The position numbers and the translations under genes were made by a program. Shown here piece by piece: positions 14,864 to 23,181 of a stretch of DNA of 37,604 nt. The notes below the pieces were generated by a model. That model was not told the origin of the DNA and made no database searches. It was given only the letters and a program-made list of their open reading frames with translations. Position 1 is the first letter of the stretch. Every line of letters starts with the position of its first letter. This stretch comes from Clostridia bacterium (GTDB lineage: Bacteria > Bacillota > Clostridia > Lachnospirales > Bianqueaceae), in NCBI GenBank assembly GCA_900764045.1, contig CAAFMN010000075.1, positions 1 to 37,604 of the forward strand, given 5' to 3'.

Positions 14864-15577
14864 TTAATGGTTTTTATTGACGATGCGGGACTCATACGCA
14901 CCGGTTTCAAGATCGATAAAACGGGTAAACAGAGATACCTTATTGTCCGCGTTCAGACTGTTCCAGACGGTATCGGTAAATTGATCCAGATCTCCTTCGA
15001 TGGTCACGAGGGTGGGCTCTCCCTCAAAGCTGGGAAGGGGATTTCCGTCGCCCATATAGGTGTGGATATAATGTCCCTCGCCAGCCGGCGCATTGCTGTA
15101 GGCAAAAGTATAACGCAGGCAGGAGGACGGATCTCCGTGATTGCTCTTCAGGATGGACATGGCATAATTATACTTGCCGTTTTCCAGATGCATGATACCG
15201 GAGATGCGAGGTGTATAGTTCGGGGCATCCGGTTCAAATTCACGGGTGCGCAGAGCCTGCTCAAAGGTCTGCTGACGATCCATCAGTTCATAGATCGTAT
15301 CGGTCTGGTCGCCGTTGGTGACGATAGTTTTGTTGCCGAGTACGCGGACGGGCGCGTAGATGATCAGGCTGGGATCCACCAGCTTGGACGGATCGAAGGC
15401 CTGGGTACGGATACCGGCGCCGTCTTCGACAAAGATCCGGTTCCGGCTGTTCTCGCTGCGGCCCATGATGAAATACGCTGTAACGGCTTTTTTGCCGTCT
15501 GCACTGCGGCCGATGACGATGCCGCGGCCGGGATAGGTGGTGCTGCGCAGTTCCTGCTCAAGAGAGATTGCTTTCAT
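14864..15577 (-). CDS. purO: IMP cyclohydrolase, PurO-like
   Basis: 237 residues. The sequence (TTYPGRGIVIGRSADGKKAV, then AYFIMGRSENSRNR) and length match the PurO-type IMP cyclohydrolase family first known from archaea and also found in Clostridia. It is unrelated to the N-terminal domain of PurH. It closes formyl-AICAR to IMP, the last step of the pathway, directly after the neighbouring transformylase. The start is placed at 15577 rather than the in-frame ATG at 15592, because GGAGGTAAGG occupies the codons between them. The gene is first in the operon behind the ZTP riboswitch. Confidence comes from both sequence and pathway context. Confidence 0.88.
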   Translation of the reverse strand: MKAISLEQELRSTTYPGRGIVIGRSADGKKAVTAYFIMGRSENSRNRIFVEDGAGIRTQAFDPSKLVDPSLIIYAPVRVLGNKTIVTNGDQTDTIYELMDRQQTFEQALRTREFEPDAPNYTPRISGIMHLENGKYNYAMSILKSNHGDPSSCLRYTFAYSNAPAGEGHYIHTYMGDGNPLPSFEGEPTLVTIEGDLDQFTDTVWNSLNADNKVSLFTRFIDLETGAYESRIVNKNH

Positions 15578-15602
15578 TTTCCTTACCTCCATAATGTGAA
15601 AA

Positions 15603-15720
15603 TAAAAAACAGCATCGTATACACGGTGCTGCCCAGACGGCCGGCTTGCCGGTATACCGGCAAAAGAAAGCCGCTGCTTCCCGGTGGTAACCCACCTTGA
15701 TTCCGTCAGTCACAGCGGCC
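15603..15720 (-). ncRNA. ZTP riboswitch (pfl motif) with attenuator
   Basis: On the minus strand GCCGCTG (from 15719) pairs with CAGCGGC to form P1. It encloses TGACTGACGG and the GGTGG-gtta-CCACCGGGAAGC hairpin loop typical of the 5' half of the pfl motif. After a linker containing GCCGGTATACCGGC comes the conserved 3' element GCCGTCTGGGCA. This overlaps the start of a terminator stem (CAGCA...TGCTG, plus-strand 15610-15631) followed by six T residues. Binding of ZTP or ZMP should stop terminator formation and switch on the two purine genes, which use up ZMP (AICAR). Confidence 0.9.
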
Positions 15721-15731
15721 CTATTGATTTT

Positions 15732-15760
15732 ATCATATCATATTTATCGAAGAGTGTCAA
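15732..15760 (-). promoter_or_regulatory. Promoter of the ZTP riboswitch and purine operon
   Basis: On the minus strand TTGACA (15755-15760) and TATGAT (15732-15737) have a 17-base spacer, just upstream of the riboswitch. The -35 lies only eight bases beyond the stop of the ankyrin-GH43 gene, and no terminator is seen between them. Confidence 0.8.
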
Positions 15761-15768
15761 ATCTTTTT

Positions 15769-17697
15769 TCAGTTGCCGGAAGGCCCAAGATCCCGATAAC
15801 GGAAGGAATTAAACGTAGCCTTCATAGGCGTCTGACCCGCGTGAGCGTACATGCCGACCAGAGGGCCGGTAAAACGCTTGCCCGGAACCCCTTCGTCGCA
15901 CAGATACTCTACATGGGGAAGCTCCACGGCGGTGGAATAGGCACTGCCGTCCAGGCTGAACGCAAAGCTGCGGTCAAAGATATGAACAGTCATGCGCAGC
16001 CAGACACGGGTTGTACCCGCAGGCAGTTCAGCCGCCGGGTGGAGAACCGTCTGATCAGCGATCTTTTCCAGAACCTGAAGCTGCAGGCGTCCGTCCGGCA
16101 TACAGAACACGCCCCACTTGATATAGGTCAGTTCATCATAGTAGCTGACCATACCGGCACTCTGCCCGGGGACAAGAGCGGGGATCTCCATCACACAGTC
16201 AGCGGTGCAGTCCACACCTGTCTGACGGCGCAGAAGGATATTTTTGGCATGGATGGAATCCAAGTCCTCCTTGCTTCCCTTAAGAGTTACCTTACCGTCG
16301 TGAATCTGATATCCATCCGGTTCCGGAGAACGGGGGAACATCCAGGTATGGAACAGAGTCTTCTCGTCAAAGGCATCCGGCTCCTCCGGCCAGAGTGTTT
16401 CCGGAAGGTTCGGGCGAACCTGAAGCGCGGAAGGACCCTGCAGATGATTGGCCATCGGCCATCCGTCGGCCGTCCAGGTTACGGGATCCATCGCGGTCTC
16501 ACGTCCCAGGATCGTACGGACTGTACCGTCCTGCGCCAGGTATTTGCGGCCGCACAGATACGGCATATACCAGGTACCGTCCGCGGCTTCGACCAGATCA
16601 CCGTGACCGCAGCGCTGAATGCGCGCTTCCGGATTCTTCTGTGTCATGATCGGATTAAAAGGACAGGGCTCATAGGTGCCGCGCAGCGTTTTGCTGCGTG
16701 CGATGGTGACCATATGTCCCGGCCCGGTGCCGCCTTCTGCCAGAAGCAGATAGTAGTATCCGTCCTTTTTCAGCAGATGCGGGCCCTCCGGATTGCGTTT
16801 ATTATCTCCGTAGTAGAGCATTTCCGCGTCGGAGATGCGCTCAGTCGCGTCCTGATTGAGCTCCAGTATCCGCGCGCCGCGGTTCAGAAGCATGTAGCGG
16901 CGGCCGTCATCGTCCGCAAAGAGACTGGGGTCAATGCCGTCCTCATCGATGACTGCCGGCTTGCTGTAGGGGCCCTCCGGCTTGTCTGAGCTTACGATGA
17001 TCTGGTGACGGTATACCGGCCCGATGTCGTTGTGACGGAACGTAACGGTGATGTAAAAACGTCCCTGATAATAAGAGATATCCGGCGCCCAATAACCATT
17101 GCCGCCCGTGATATCATCCAGACCGGCCCATTCCGGATTGGTAATGGCATGACCGATCACATGCCAATGGATCAAATCCTTGGAGTGAGAGACGGGAATA
17201 CAGGGAAAGAATACAAAAGTAGAATTGACCATGTAATAGTCATCGCCAACGCGAAGGATAGAAGGGTCGGGGAAAAATCCGGAACGAATCGGATTTTTAT
17301 ACATTTTGGACAGAGGAGCTCCGACAACGGACTCAAAATACGCTGTCAGATCCGTATGGCCCATGGAATCAGCGATTTCATAGGGCGTATTCAGATCGAT
17401 ATCACCGGCGACCGGGGACATACCAGCCTTTTCCACCAGATACTTGCAGAGCTGTACATGACCGGACCTGGCGGCATAGTGCAGAATACCCTGCTGGCGC
17501 GCGTCCCGAAGATTCAGGCTGACGCCGGTGTATTCCAGCAGATAGCGGACGATGGCTTCACGCCCCAGCTCGGCAGCCCAAAAGGTCATGGGAACTCCCT
17601 CTTCTGTTGTTTCGTGGACCAGTCTCGGTGTCGCTTGCAAAAGCTCACGGACCCGGGCCAGGTTATCATTTAGAATTGCTTCCTGAATTGCCTGCAT
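15769..17697 (-). CDS. Ankyrin-repeat / GH43 glycosidase fusion protein
   Basis: 642 residues without a signal peptide. Residues 1-~125 hold three to four ankyrin repeats (VPMTFWAAELGREAIVRYLL, QGILHYAARSGHVQLCKYLV, TPYEIADSMGHTDLTAYF). Residues ~135-440 form a five-bladed GH43 beta-propeller. The presumed catalytic base is D144 (FFPDPS), the pKa modulator D256 (GIDPSLF) and the acid E304 (NPEGPHL), all in the usual order. Residues ~450-640 form a beta-sandwich domain seen at the C-terminus of GH43 xylosidases and arabinofuranosidases. The enzyme should cleave xylose- or arabinose-containing oligosaccharides inside the cell. Ankyrin repeats bind proteins, and their fusion to a glycosidase is unusual. 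The start ATG has AGGGGG upstream. It diverges from lysA; no transporter for its sugar is adjacent. Confidence 0.88.
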   Translation of the reverse strand: MQAIQEAILNDNLARVRELLQATPRLVHETTEEGVPMTFWAAELGREAIVRYLLEYTGVSLNLRDARQQGILHYAARSGHVQLCKYLVEKAGMSPVAGDIDLNTPYEIADSMGHTDLTAYFESVVGAPLSKMYKNPIRSGFFPDPSILRVGDDYYMVNSTFVFFPCIPVSHSKDLIHWHVIGHAITNPEWAGLDDITGGNGYWAPDISYYQGRFYITVTFRHNDIGPVYRHQIIVSSDKPEGPYSKPAVIDEDGIDPSLFADDDGRRYMLLNRGARILELNQDATERISDAEMLYYGDNKRNPEGPHLLKKDGYYYLLLAEGGTGPGHMVTIARSKTLRGTYEPCPFNPIMTQKNPEARIQRCGHGDLVEAADGTWYMPYLCGRKYLAQDGTVRTILGRETAMDPVTWTADGWPMANHLQGPSALQVRPNLPETLWPEEPDAFDEKTLFHTWMFPRSPEPDGYQIHDGKVTLKGSKEDLDSIHAKNILLRRQTGVDCTADCVMEIPALVPGQSAGMVSYYDELTYIKWGVFCMPDGRLQLQVLEKIADQTVLHPAAELPAGTTRVWLRMTVHIFDRSFAFSLDGSAYSTAVELPHVEYLCDEGVPGKRFTGPLVGMYAHAGQTPMKATFNSFRYRDLGPSGN

Positions 17698-17741
17698 TTT
17701 TTAACCCCCTGAGTGTGATTTTTTATGTTCTTATAAAAAAG

Positions 17742-17770
17742 AGTATAAATTTTGTTGGATGTTTTGTCAA
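17742..17770 (-). promoter_or_regulatory. Promoter of the ankyrin-GH43 gene
   Basis: On the minus strand TTGACA (17765-17770) and TATACT (17742-17747) are separated by 17 bases, ~45 bases before the start codon. Confidence 0.8.
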
Positions 17771-17826
17771 GAGTTATTTATAATGGAAAAACTTTTTGGA
17801 AATGCGACAAAATTTGGCGGAAGTAT

Positions 17827-17855
17827 TTGACTTTTGGGGGTTTTGCCTCTATAAT
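17827..17855 (+). promoter_or_regulatory. Promoter of lysA
   Basis: TTGACT (17827-17832), a 17-base spacer and TATAAT (17850-17855) precede lysA by ~30 bases, divergent from the GH43 promoter. Confidence 0.8.
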
Positions 17856-17885
17856 AAGAACATCTTCAAGAAAGGGGAGAAGAGG

Positions 17886-19142
17886 ATGGCGTTTTATTTT
17901 GATTATTATACAAAGAATTGTGGTTTTTGGGGGAATACAACGCCAGTCACATTGGCAGAAAAGTATGGGACGCCGTTGTACGTATATAACGAGAAGATCC
18001 TGAGAGAGCGTTGCCGGGAGCTTAAGAGTCTTGTGACGTATCCGAATTTTGCGGTAAATTATTCTGCTAAGGCGAATTCGAATCTTCGCTTTTTACAGAT
18101 CGTCCGAGAAGAGGGGCTGGTAGTGGATGCGATGAGTCTGGGAGAGATCGCGGTAGAAGAAGCGGCGGGATTTGACCATCAGCATATCTTTTTTATCAGT
18201 AATAATGTCAGCCAGGAGGAGATGGCGGCGGTTGCGGCCAAGGGGATTTTGGTCAGTGTGGATTCTCTGGCGCAGCTGGAGATGTTCGGACAGCTGTGTC
18301 CGGGCGGCAGGGTCTGTGTGCGTCTGAATACGGGCGTGGGCGCCGGACATCATGCGAAGGTTGTGACAGGAGGCCATGAGACCAAGTTTGCCATCGATCC
18401 TACATTGTACGGCGAGATGCGGGAGATTCTGAAAAAATACGATCTGAAGCTGGTAGGCATCAATCAGCACATCGGTTCGCTGTTCATGGATACGGCTCCG
18501 TATCTGGAAGGAGTCAAGGCGCTGCTGGATGTGTGCGCGCAGTTTCCGGATCTGGAATTGATCGACTTTGGCGGTGGCTTTGGAATTCCGTATCACAAGA
18601 TGGATGGAGAGGCCAGGCTGGATCTGAAGGCGTTGGGTGCGGAACTGGACAAGATGTTTTACGCGTTCGCGGAAAAGTATGGCCGCAAGGTTCAGTTTAA
18701 GGTGGAGCCGGGCCGTTATATCAGCGCGGAGTGCTGCGTACTGCTGGGCAAGGTACACGCGGTGAAAACAGTATATGAGAATAAATACGCAGGGACAGAT
18801 CTGGGCTTTAATGTGCTGATCCGTCCGGCCATGTATGATTCCTATCATGATGTGGAGATCTATCGGGAGCACGGGGAGGATACAGGGCGCAAAGAGGTGG
18901 TATCCATTGTAGGAAATATCTGTGAGAGCGGAGACATTCTGGCCAAGAAGCGGGAGCTACCCGAGATCCTGCAGGATGATATCATCGGCGTACTGGACGC
19001 GGGAGCGTATGGTTACGCCATGTCTTCCAATTATAATAACCGTCTGAGACCGGCGGAAGTTTTGATACAGGAGGACGGAAGCGATAAGCTGATTCGCCGC
19101 CGGGATACCCTGGAGGATCTGCTGCGGGGATTTGATGTATGA
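17886..19142 (+). CDS. lysA: Diaminopimelate decarboxylase
   Basis: 418 residues from the ATG at 17886, preceded by AAAGGGGAGAAGAGG and downstream of the promoter; longer in-frame starts would lie within the promoter. This is a fold-type III PLP enzyme. The Schiff-base Lys is K62 in YSAKAN, the phosphate-binding Gly loop is GGGFGIPY, EPGRY follows, and the C-terminal CESGD and GAYGYAMSSNYN segments complete the active site across the dimer. It decarboxylates meso-diaminopimelate to L-lysine, the last step of lysine synthesis, in the cytosol. The next gene overlaps its stop by four bases. A carboxynorspermidine decarboxylase is the closest alternative, but the motifs and length favour LysA. 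Confidence 0.93.
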   Translation: MAFYFDYYTKNCGFWGNTTPVTLAEKYGTPLYVYNEKILRERCRELKSLVTYPNFAVNYSAKANSNLRFLQIVREEGLVVDAMSLGEIAVEEAAGFDHQHIFFISNNVSQEEMAAVAAKGILVSVDSLAQLEMFGQLCPGGRVCVRLNTGVGAGHHAKVVTGGHETKFAIDPTLYGEMREILKKYDLKLVGINQHIGSLFMDTAPYLEGVKALLDVCAQFPDLELIDFGGGFGIPYHKMDGEARLDLKALGAELDKMFYAFAEKYGRKVQFKVEPGRYISAECCVLLGKVHAVKTVYENKYAGTDLGFNVLIRPAMYDSYHDVEIYREHGEDTGRKEVVSIVGNICESGDILAKKRELPEILQDDIIGVLDAGAYGYAMSSNYNNRLRPAEVLIQEDGSDKLIRRRDTLEDLLRGFDV

Positions 19143-19894
19143 TTCTTGTGGCAGGGATTGCGGCAGCGCTGATCGCTGCGGCGTGTCTGGCGTATTATAT
19201 CGTTCTGGGCTTCTGGGTGGGGTTCGGCGTTAATTTCGGCATGATCTGGCCTGCGGCGTCCGCGGTGTTTGCCGGGATCGCGGCGCTCTGCCGGAGAGCC
19301 AGAAAGGGACGCCGTGTTCCGGCCTGGCTTTGGATTCCGGGATTGGTGCTGATGAGTGTAGGAGCCGCGGGGTTCCTGTGGATCGAGAGCCGGATCATGA
19401 CGGCGGCGCATGAGCGTCCGGCGGAATCGGCGGCATACTGCATCATTTTAGGATGTCGTGTGGAGGCTTCGCATCCGTCGCTGGCGTTGCGGTACAGGAT
19501 TGATACCGCGGCGGAATATCTGTTGGAGCATCCGGAGACCATTGCCATTGCGTCCGGAGGCCAGGGCGATGATGAGCCAATCTCGGAAGCGCGGTGCATA
19601 CGGGATGAACTGGTGGCCCGTGGAATTGCCGCTGAACGGATCCTGATAGAGGAGCGTTCGGCATCTACCAAGGAGAATATTCTATATAGTATGGAATATA
19701 TACCGGATCCGTCGGAGCCGGTGGTGATCGTCACCAGCGATTATCATGTATACAGAGGGACGGGGATTGCCAGAAAATCCGGGCTTACCAATGTGAGCGG
19801 ACTGGGAGCCAATCCCGGACCGGTGATGGCGCTGCACTACTATGTGCGGGAAGCGTTTGCCATCGTTAAGGATTATCTGGTTGGAAATCTATAA
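19139..19894 (+). CDS. DUF218 (YdcF/ElyC/SanA-like) membrane protein
   Basis: 251 residues: three hydrophobic N-terminal segments (~1-30, 33-52, 64-85), then a soluble DUF218 domain starting CIILGCRVE. It contains ASGGQGDDEPISEA and later VTSDYHVYRGTGIARKSG, the motifs characteristic of the family. Homologues (SanA, ElyC, YdcF) are tied to envelope integrity and use of lipid carriers, but the reaction is unknown. The start overlaps lysA by ATGA, so the two are translationally coupled. A link to cell-wall synthesis is plausible, since diaminopimelate is the shared metabolite, but this is inference. Confidence 0.85.
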   Translation: MILVAGIAAALIAAACLAYYIVLGFWVGFGVNFGMIWPAASAVFAGIAALCRRARKGRRVPAWLWIPGLVLMSVGAAGFLWIESRIMTAAHERPAESAAYCIILGCRVEASHPSLALRYRIDTAAEYLLEHPETIAIASGGQGDDEPISEARCIRDELVARGIAAERILIEERSASTKENILYSMEYIPDPSEPVVIVTSDYHVYRGTGIARKSGLTNVSGLGANPGPVMALHYYVREAFAIVKDYLVGNL

Positions 19895-19907
19895 TCAGGA
19901 GGTCATT

Positions 19908-20915
19908 ATGAATCTGATATTACCGGAGGGCTATCAGGCCCGGCTGTCGGTTCGGGAGACGGAGGCGGCCATTAAGTATATACGGGACACTTTTCAAAAG
20001 GAATTCGGAGCGCAGATGGGCTTGGAGCGTATTTCCGCACCGCTTTTCGTGGCGGCCGGATCCGGACTCAATGATAATCTGAACGGCGTAGAGCGGCCGG
20101 TTGGATTTGATATGCTGGCGATGCCCGGTGAGACCTTTGAAGTAGTACATTCGCTGGCCAAATGGAAGCGAATGGCGCTGCATGAGTACGGGTTTCAGGT
20201 CGGAGAGGGCCTGTATACCAATATGAACGCGATCCGACGGGATGAAGAGCTGGATAATCTGCACTCCTGCTATGTGGATCAGTGGGACTGGGAGATGGTC
20301 ATCGCGCGCGAGGACCGCACAGTAGAGAAGCTGCAGTCGGTGGTGCGCACGATTTTCAAGGTGATCAAGCATATGGAGCATGAGGTATGGTATAAATATC
20401 CTCAGGCTGTGAAGCACCTGCCGGACGAGATCCATTTTGTAACCAGCCAGGAGCTGGAGGACCGTTATCCGGACAAGACGCCCAAGGAACGTGAGAATCT
20501 GATCACCAAGGAGTTGGGATGCGTATTCCTGATGCAGATCGGCGACAAGCTTGCTTCCGGCAAGCCGCACGACGGTCGGGCGCCCGATTATGACGATTGG
20601 AAGCTAAACGGAGATATTCTATTCTGGTATGATACACTGAACTGCGCGCTGGAGATCTCCAGCATGGGAATCCGTGTCGATGAGAAGTCTCTGGAGGAGC
20701 AGCTGAAAAAGGCCGGATGCACAGAGCGCGCCGCGCTGCCGTATCATAGGATGCTTTTGAACGGAGAGCTGCCCTATACGATCGGCGGCGGTATCGGACA
20801 GTCCCGCTTGTGTATGCTGCTCTTGGACCGTGCCCATATCGGAGAAGTCCAGGCCAGCGTATGGCCGGAGGAGATGCGCTGTCAGTGCCGTGCGCATGGG
20901 ATTGAGCTGCTGTAA
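19908..20915 (+). CDS. asnA: Aspartate-ammonia ligase (asparagine synthetase A)
   Basis: 335 residues, normal for AsnA, which resembles a class II aminoacyl-tRNA synthetase core. Recognisable are FVAAGSGLNDNLNGVERPV, VVHSLAKWKRMALHEYGF, the RRDEELDNLHSCYVDQWDWE segment and the C-terminal IGGGIGQSRLCMLLL. It makes L-asparagine from aspartate and ammonia with ATP, forming an aspartyl-adenylate intermediate. The start at 19908 follows AGGAGG, 13 bases after the stop of the DUF218 gene, so lysA, DUF218 and asnA form one operon drawing on the aspartate family. No terminator is evident before the fluoride riboswitch promoter. Confidence 0.96.
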   Translation: MNLILPEGYQARLSVRETEAAIKYIRDTFQKEFGAQMGLERISAPLFVAAGSGLNDNLNGVERPVGFDMLAMPGETFEVVHSLAKWKRMALHEYGFQVGEGLYTNMNAIRRDEELDNLHSCYVDQWDWEMVIAREDRTVEKLQSVVRTIFKVIKHMEHEVWYKYPQAVKHLPDEIHFVTSQELEDRYPDKTPKERENLITKELGCVFLMQIGDKLASGKPHDGRAPDYDDWKLNGDILFWYDTLNCALEISSMGIRVDEKSLEEQLKKAGCTERAALPYHRMLLNGELPYTIGGGIGQSRLCMLLLDRAHIGEVQASVWPEEMRCQCRAHGIELL

Positions 20916-20933
20916 AAAGTCCGGTGATTTTCC

Positions 20934-20962
20934 TTGCTTTTTGAGGATGTCCGTGCTATACT
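20934..20962 (+). promoter_or_regulatory. Promoter of the fluoride riboswitch operon
   Basis: TTGCTT (20934-20939), a 17-base spacer and TATACT (20957-20962) end seven bases before the aptamer begins. Confidence 0.7.
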
Positions 20963-20968
20963 TTTTCT

Positions 20969-21060
20969 GGGAATGAGGTTCTCCCGTGACAGTAATTGTC
21001 AAAACCGCTTATAAAAGCTGATGACTTCTGCAAATTTTGCAGGGGAGCCATCAGCTTTTC
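20969..21060 (+). ncRNA. Fluoride riboswitch (crcB motif) with terminator
   Basis: GGGAATGAGGTTCTCCC (20969-20985) is the 5' stem-loop with the conserved internal sequence. AAACCGC (21002-21008) and GCTGATGAC (from 21017) supply the remaining crcB signature and pseudoknot. The last segment doubles as the 5' arm of a terminator: AAAAGCTGATG (21013-21023) pairs with CATCAGCTTTT (21049-21059) around an inner CTGCAAA-TTTGCAG hairpin. Fluoride binding should block the terminator and turn on the antiporter operon. Sequence and gene context agree. Confidence 0.92.
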
Positions 21061-21084
21061 TGCATAGAATCGGAGGAAAACCAT

Positions 21085-22260
21085 ATGTTTTTTAGTCTGG
21101 CCGTAATTCTATTGTTGGGTGTGCTGTTAGGGGGACTTTGTAAGAAGCTTCGGCTTCCGGCGCTGTTGGGAATGCTTGTTACCGGGATTCTTATTGGACC
21201 CTATGCGCTGAACTGGATCGACGGATCTATTTTGGGGATCTCGGCAGAGATCCGTAAGATTGCGCTGATTATCATTTTGGCGCGTGCTGGCCTGTCGCTG
21301 AATGTGGCGGATCTGAAAAAGGTAGGCCGTCCGGCCGTACTGATGTGCTTTGTACCGGCTTGTTTTGAGATTCTGGGCATGCTGGTATTGGCGCCGGCGC
21401 TGTTGGGCGTGAGTCTCATGGACGCGGCGATTATGGGAGCGGTTGTGGGCGCTGTTTCCCCAGCGGTAATCGTTCCGAAGATGCTGGGACTGATCGAGGA
21501 AGGATACGGCAGGGAAAAAAGTATTCCGCAGATGATTCTGGCAGGCGCTTCCGTGGACGATGTTTTTGTTATTGTCATGTTTTCTGTATTTACAGGGATG
21601 GAAGTCAGCGGCGGCGGTGCAGTTTCGGGACTCTTATCCGTACCGGTATCGATCGCGCTGGGAATCGGAGTAGGACTTCTATGCGGATGGCTGATGGGGA
21701 GGTTATTTACAGCCTGTCATATTCGGGATACGATCAAGCTGATTGTGTTTCTGAGCGTAGCCTTTTTGCTGGTAGCCTTTGAAGACAGCTTTTCATCGGT
21801 CGTTCCCTTTTCCTCCTTAATCGCAGTAATGTGTGCCGGTATTATGCTGCAAAAGACAGCGCCCGCGGCAGCGGCAAGGATGGCGGTCCGTTACAATAAA
21901 ATGTGGGTAGCGGCAGAGATCCTGCTCTTTGTATTGGTGGGAGCGACCGTGAACCTGAGCTATGCGCTGACGGCCGGAGTTTCGGCGGTTCTGTTGATTT
22001 TCGGTGTTTTGATATTCCGGATGGCCGGTGTTTGCTTGTGTATGACAGGGACGGAGTTGAACGCGCGAGAGAGGATATTCTGTATGCTGGCATATAGCCC
22101 TAAGGCAACCGTGCAGGCGGCGATCGGCGGAATTCCGCTGAGTATGGGCCTGGCTTGCGGTAATATTGTGCTGACAGTAGCGGTGTTGTCGATTCTGATT
22201 ACAGCGCCTCTGGGAGCCTTTCTAATCGACCAAACTTATAAAAAGCTTCTTAAGAAATAG
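21085..22260 (+). CDS. CPA-family cation/proton antiporter, fluoride-riboswitch controlled
   Basis: 391 residues, almost all in ~11-12 membrane helices, starting FFSLAVILLLGVLLGGLCKKLRLPALLGMLV in short segments typical of CPA/NhaP-KefB-like exchangers. It contains GAVVGAVSPAVIVPKMLGL and an ASVDDVFVI segment. The acidic pair in ASVDD would be the ion-binding site. Antiporters of this type are a known gene class downstream of crcB riboswitches. Whether they move fluoride itself or correct pH and Na+ during fluoride stress is not settled by the sequence. ATG at 21085 after GGAGG. The next gene starts ten bases after the stop. Confidence 0.88.
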   Translation: MFFSLAVILLLGVLLGGLCKKLRLPALLGMLVTGILIGPYALNWIDGSILGISAEIRKIALIIILARAGLSLNVADLKKVGRPAVLMCFVPACFEILGMLVLAPALLGVSLMDAAIMGAVVGAVSPAVIVPKMLGLIEEGYGREKSIPQMILAGASVDDVFVIVMFSVFTGMEVSGGGAVSGLLSVPVSIALGIGVGLLCGWLMGRLFTACHIRDTIKLIVFLSVAFLLVAFEDSFSSVVPFSSLIAVMCAGIMLQKTAPAAAARMAVRYNKMWVAAEILLFVLVGATVNLSYALTAGVSAVLLIFGVLIFRMAGVCLCMTGTELNARERIFCMLAYSPKATVQAAIGGIPLSMGLACGNIVLTVAVLSILITAPLGAFLIDQTYKKLLKK

Positions 22261-22269
22261 GAGAGAATC

Positions 22270-23175
22270 ATGGTATATACGCTAACCCTAAATCCTTCGT
22301 TAGATTATATGATGCCCGTTCAGCAGCTGCGGATAGGCGCTACCAACCGTTCCGAAGGGGAGCAGATCCGGATCGGCGGCAAGGGGATCAATGTTTCGAT
22401 CCTTTTGCGGAGCCTGGGAGTAGAGAATCTGGCGCTGGGGATCGCGGCGGGCTTTACCGGAGAAGAACTGCTGCGAAGGATGAACGAGGAAGGAATCCGT
22501 CATGACTTTTTGATGGGAGGAGAGGGATTCACGCGGATCAATGTAAAACTCCTGTCAGAGGAAGAGACGGAGATCAATGGATCCGGCCCGGTGATCGGAG
22601 AATCGGAGACACAGGCACTGCTCCGTCAACTTGTGGAGATCCATTCCGGAGGCTATCTAGTGATCTCCGGCAGTGCGCCTAGAGGGATTCCTGAGGACTT
22701 TTTGGATCGGCTGCTGGGGAAGGCTATACAGCAAGGTGCGGAGATTGTGTTGGATATCTCCGGCCCGGCACTCCGGCAGGCGCTGCGGTACCGTCCATTT
22801 CTCATCAAACCCAATCAGCGTGAACTGGAAGAGGTTCTGGGGGTTTCAATCCCGAACCGGGAGCAGGCACTGCTTCATGGGAAAAAACTACAGGAGCTGG
22901 GAGCGCGTAACGTGCTGATATCCATGGGGGCAGAAGGAGCGGTGCTGCTGGATGAAAAGGGCGGGGTATACAGTAAAAAAGCGCCGGACGGACTGCTTGT
23001 CAGCAGTGTCGGCGCAGGGGATTCCATGGTGGCGGGTTTTCTTGCTGGCTGGATTCAAAGTCATGCGTATGATCAGGCATTTTGCATGGGGCTGGCAGCC
23101 GGAAGCGCCAGCGCTTTTTCCTGGGATATTGCAAAGCCGGAGGATGTCCTCCGGCTCTATCAGACGCTTATATAA
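22270..23175 (+). CDS. PfkB-family sugar kinase (1-phosphofructokinase/tagatose-6-phosphate kinase type)
   Basis: 301 residues. It starts VYTLTLNPSLDYMM, then GGKGINVS near residue 38, a family signature. The C-terminal SSVGAGDSMVAGF near 247-259 contains the catalytic-base Asp and the anion hole. These fit the FruK/LacC branch that phosphorylates fructose-1-phosphate or tagatose-6-phosphate to the bisphosphate in the cytosol. No fru PTS gene or FruR is adjacent. Instead the gene lies ten bases behind the antiporter and shares its fluoride-riboswitch transcript. Fluoride blocks enolase, so a glycolytic kinase in this operon is interesting. Its 3' end contains a strong hairpin (23135-23156) without a T-run and nearly meets the convergent peptidase gene. 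Confidence 0.87.
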   Translation: MVYTLTLNPSLDYMMPVQQLRIGATNRSEGEQIRIGGKGINVSILLRSLGVENLALGIAAGFTGEELLRRMNEEGIRHDFLMGGEGFTRINVKLLSEEETEINGSGPVIGESETQALLRQLVEIHSGGYLVISGSAPRGIPEDFLDRLLGKAIQQGAEIVLDISGPALRQALRYRPFLIKPNQRELEEVLGVSIPNREQALLHGKKLQELGARNVLISMGAEGAVLLDEKGGVYSKKAPDGLLVSSVGAGDSMVAGFLAGWIQSHAYDQAFCMGLAAGSASAFSWDIAKPEDVLRLYQTLI

Positions 23176-23181
23176 TACGAA

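Noticed and set aside
15697..16989. 430-residue plus-strand ORF opposite the ankyrin-GH43 gene
   Set aside because: It is antisense to a gene with clear catalytic motifs, starts in the riboswitch region and has no ribosome site.
23135..23156. Strong hairpin at the end of the sugar kinase gene as a bidirectional terminator
   Set aside because: The stem is a perfect 10 bp, but neither strand has a T-run after it and it lies within coding sequence; left unannotated.
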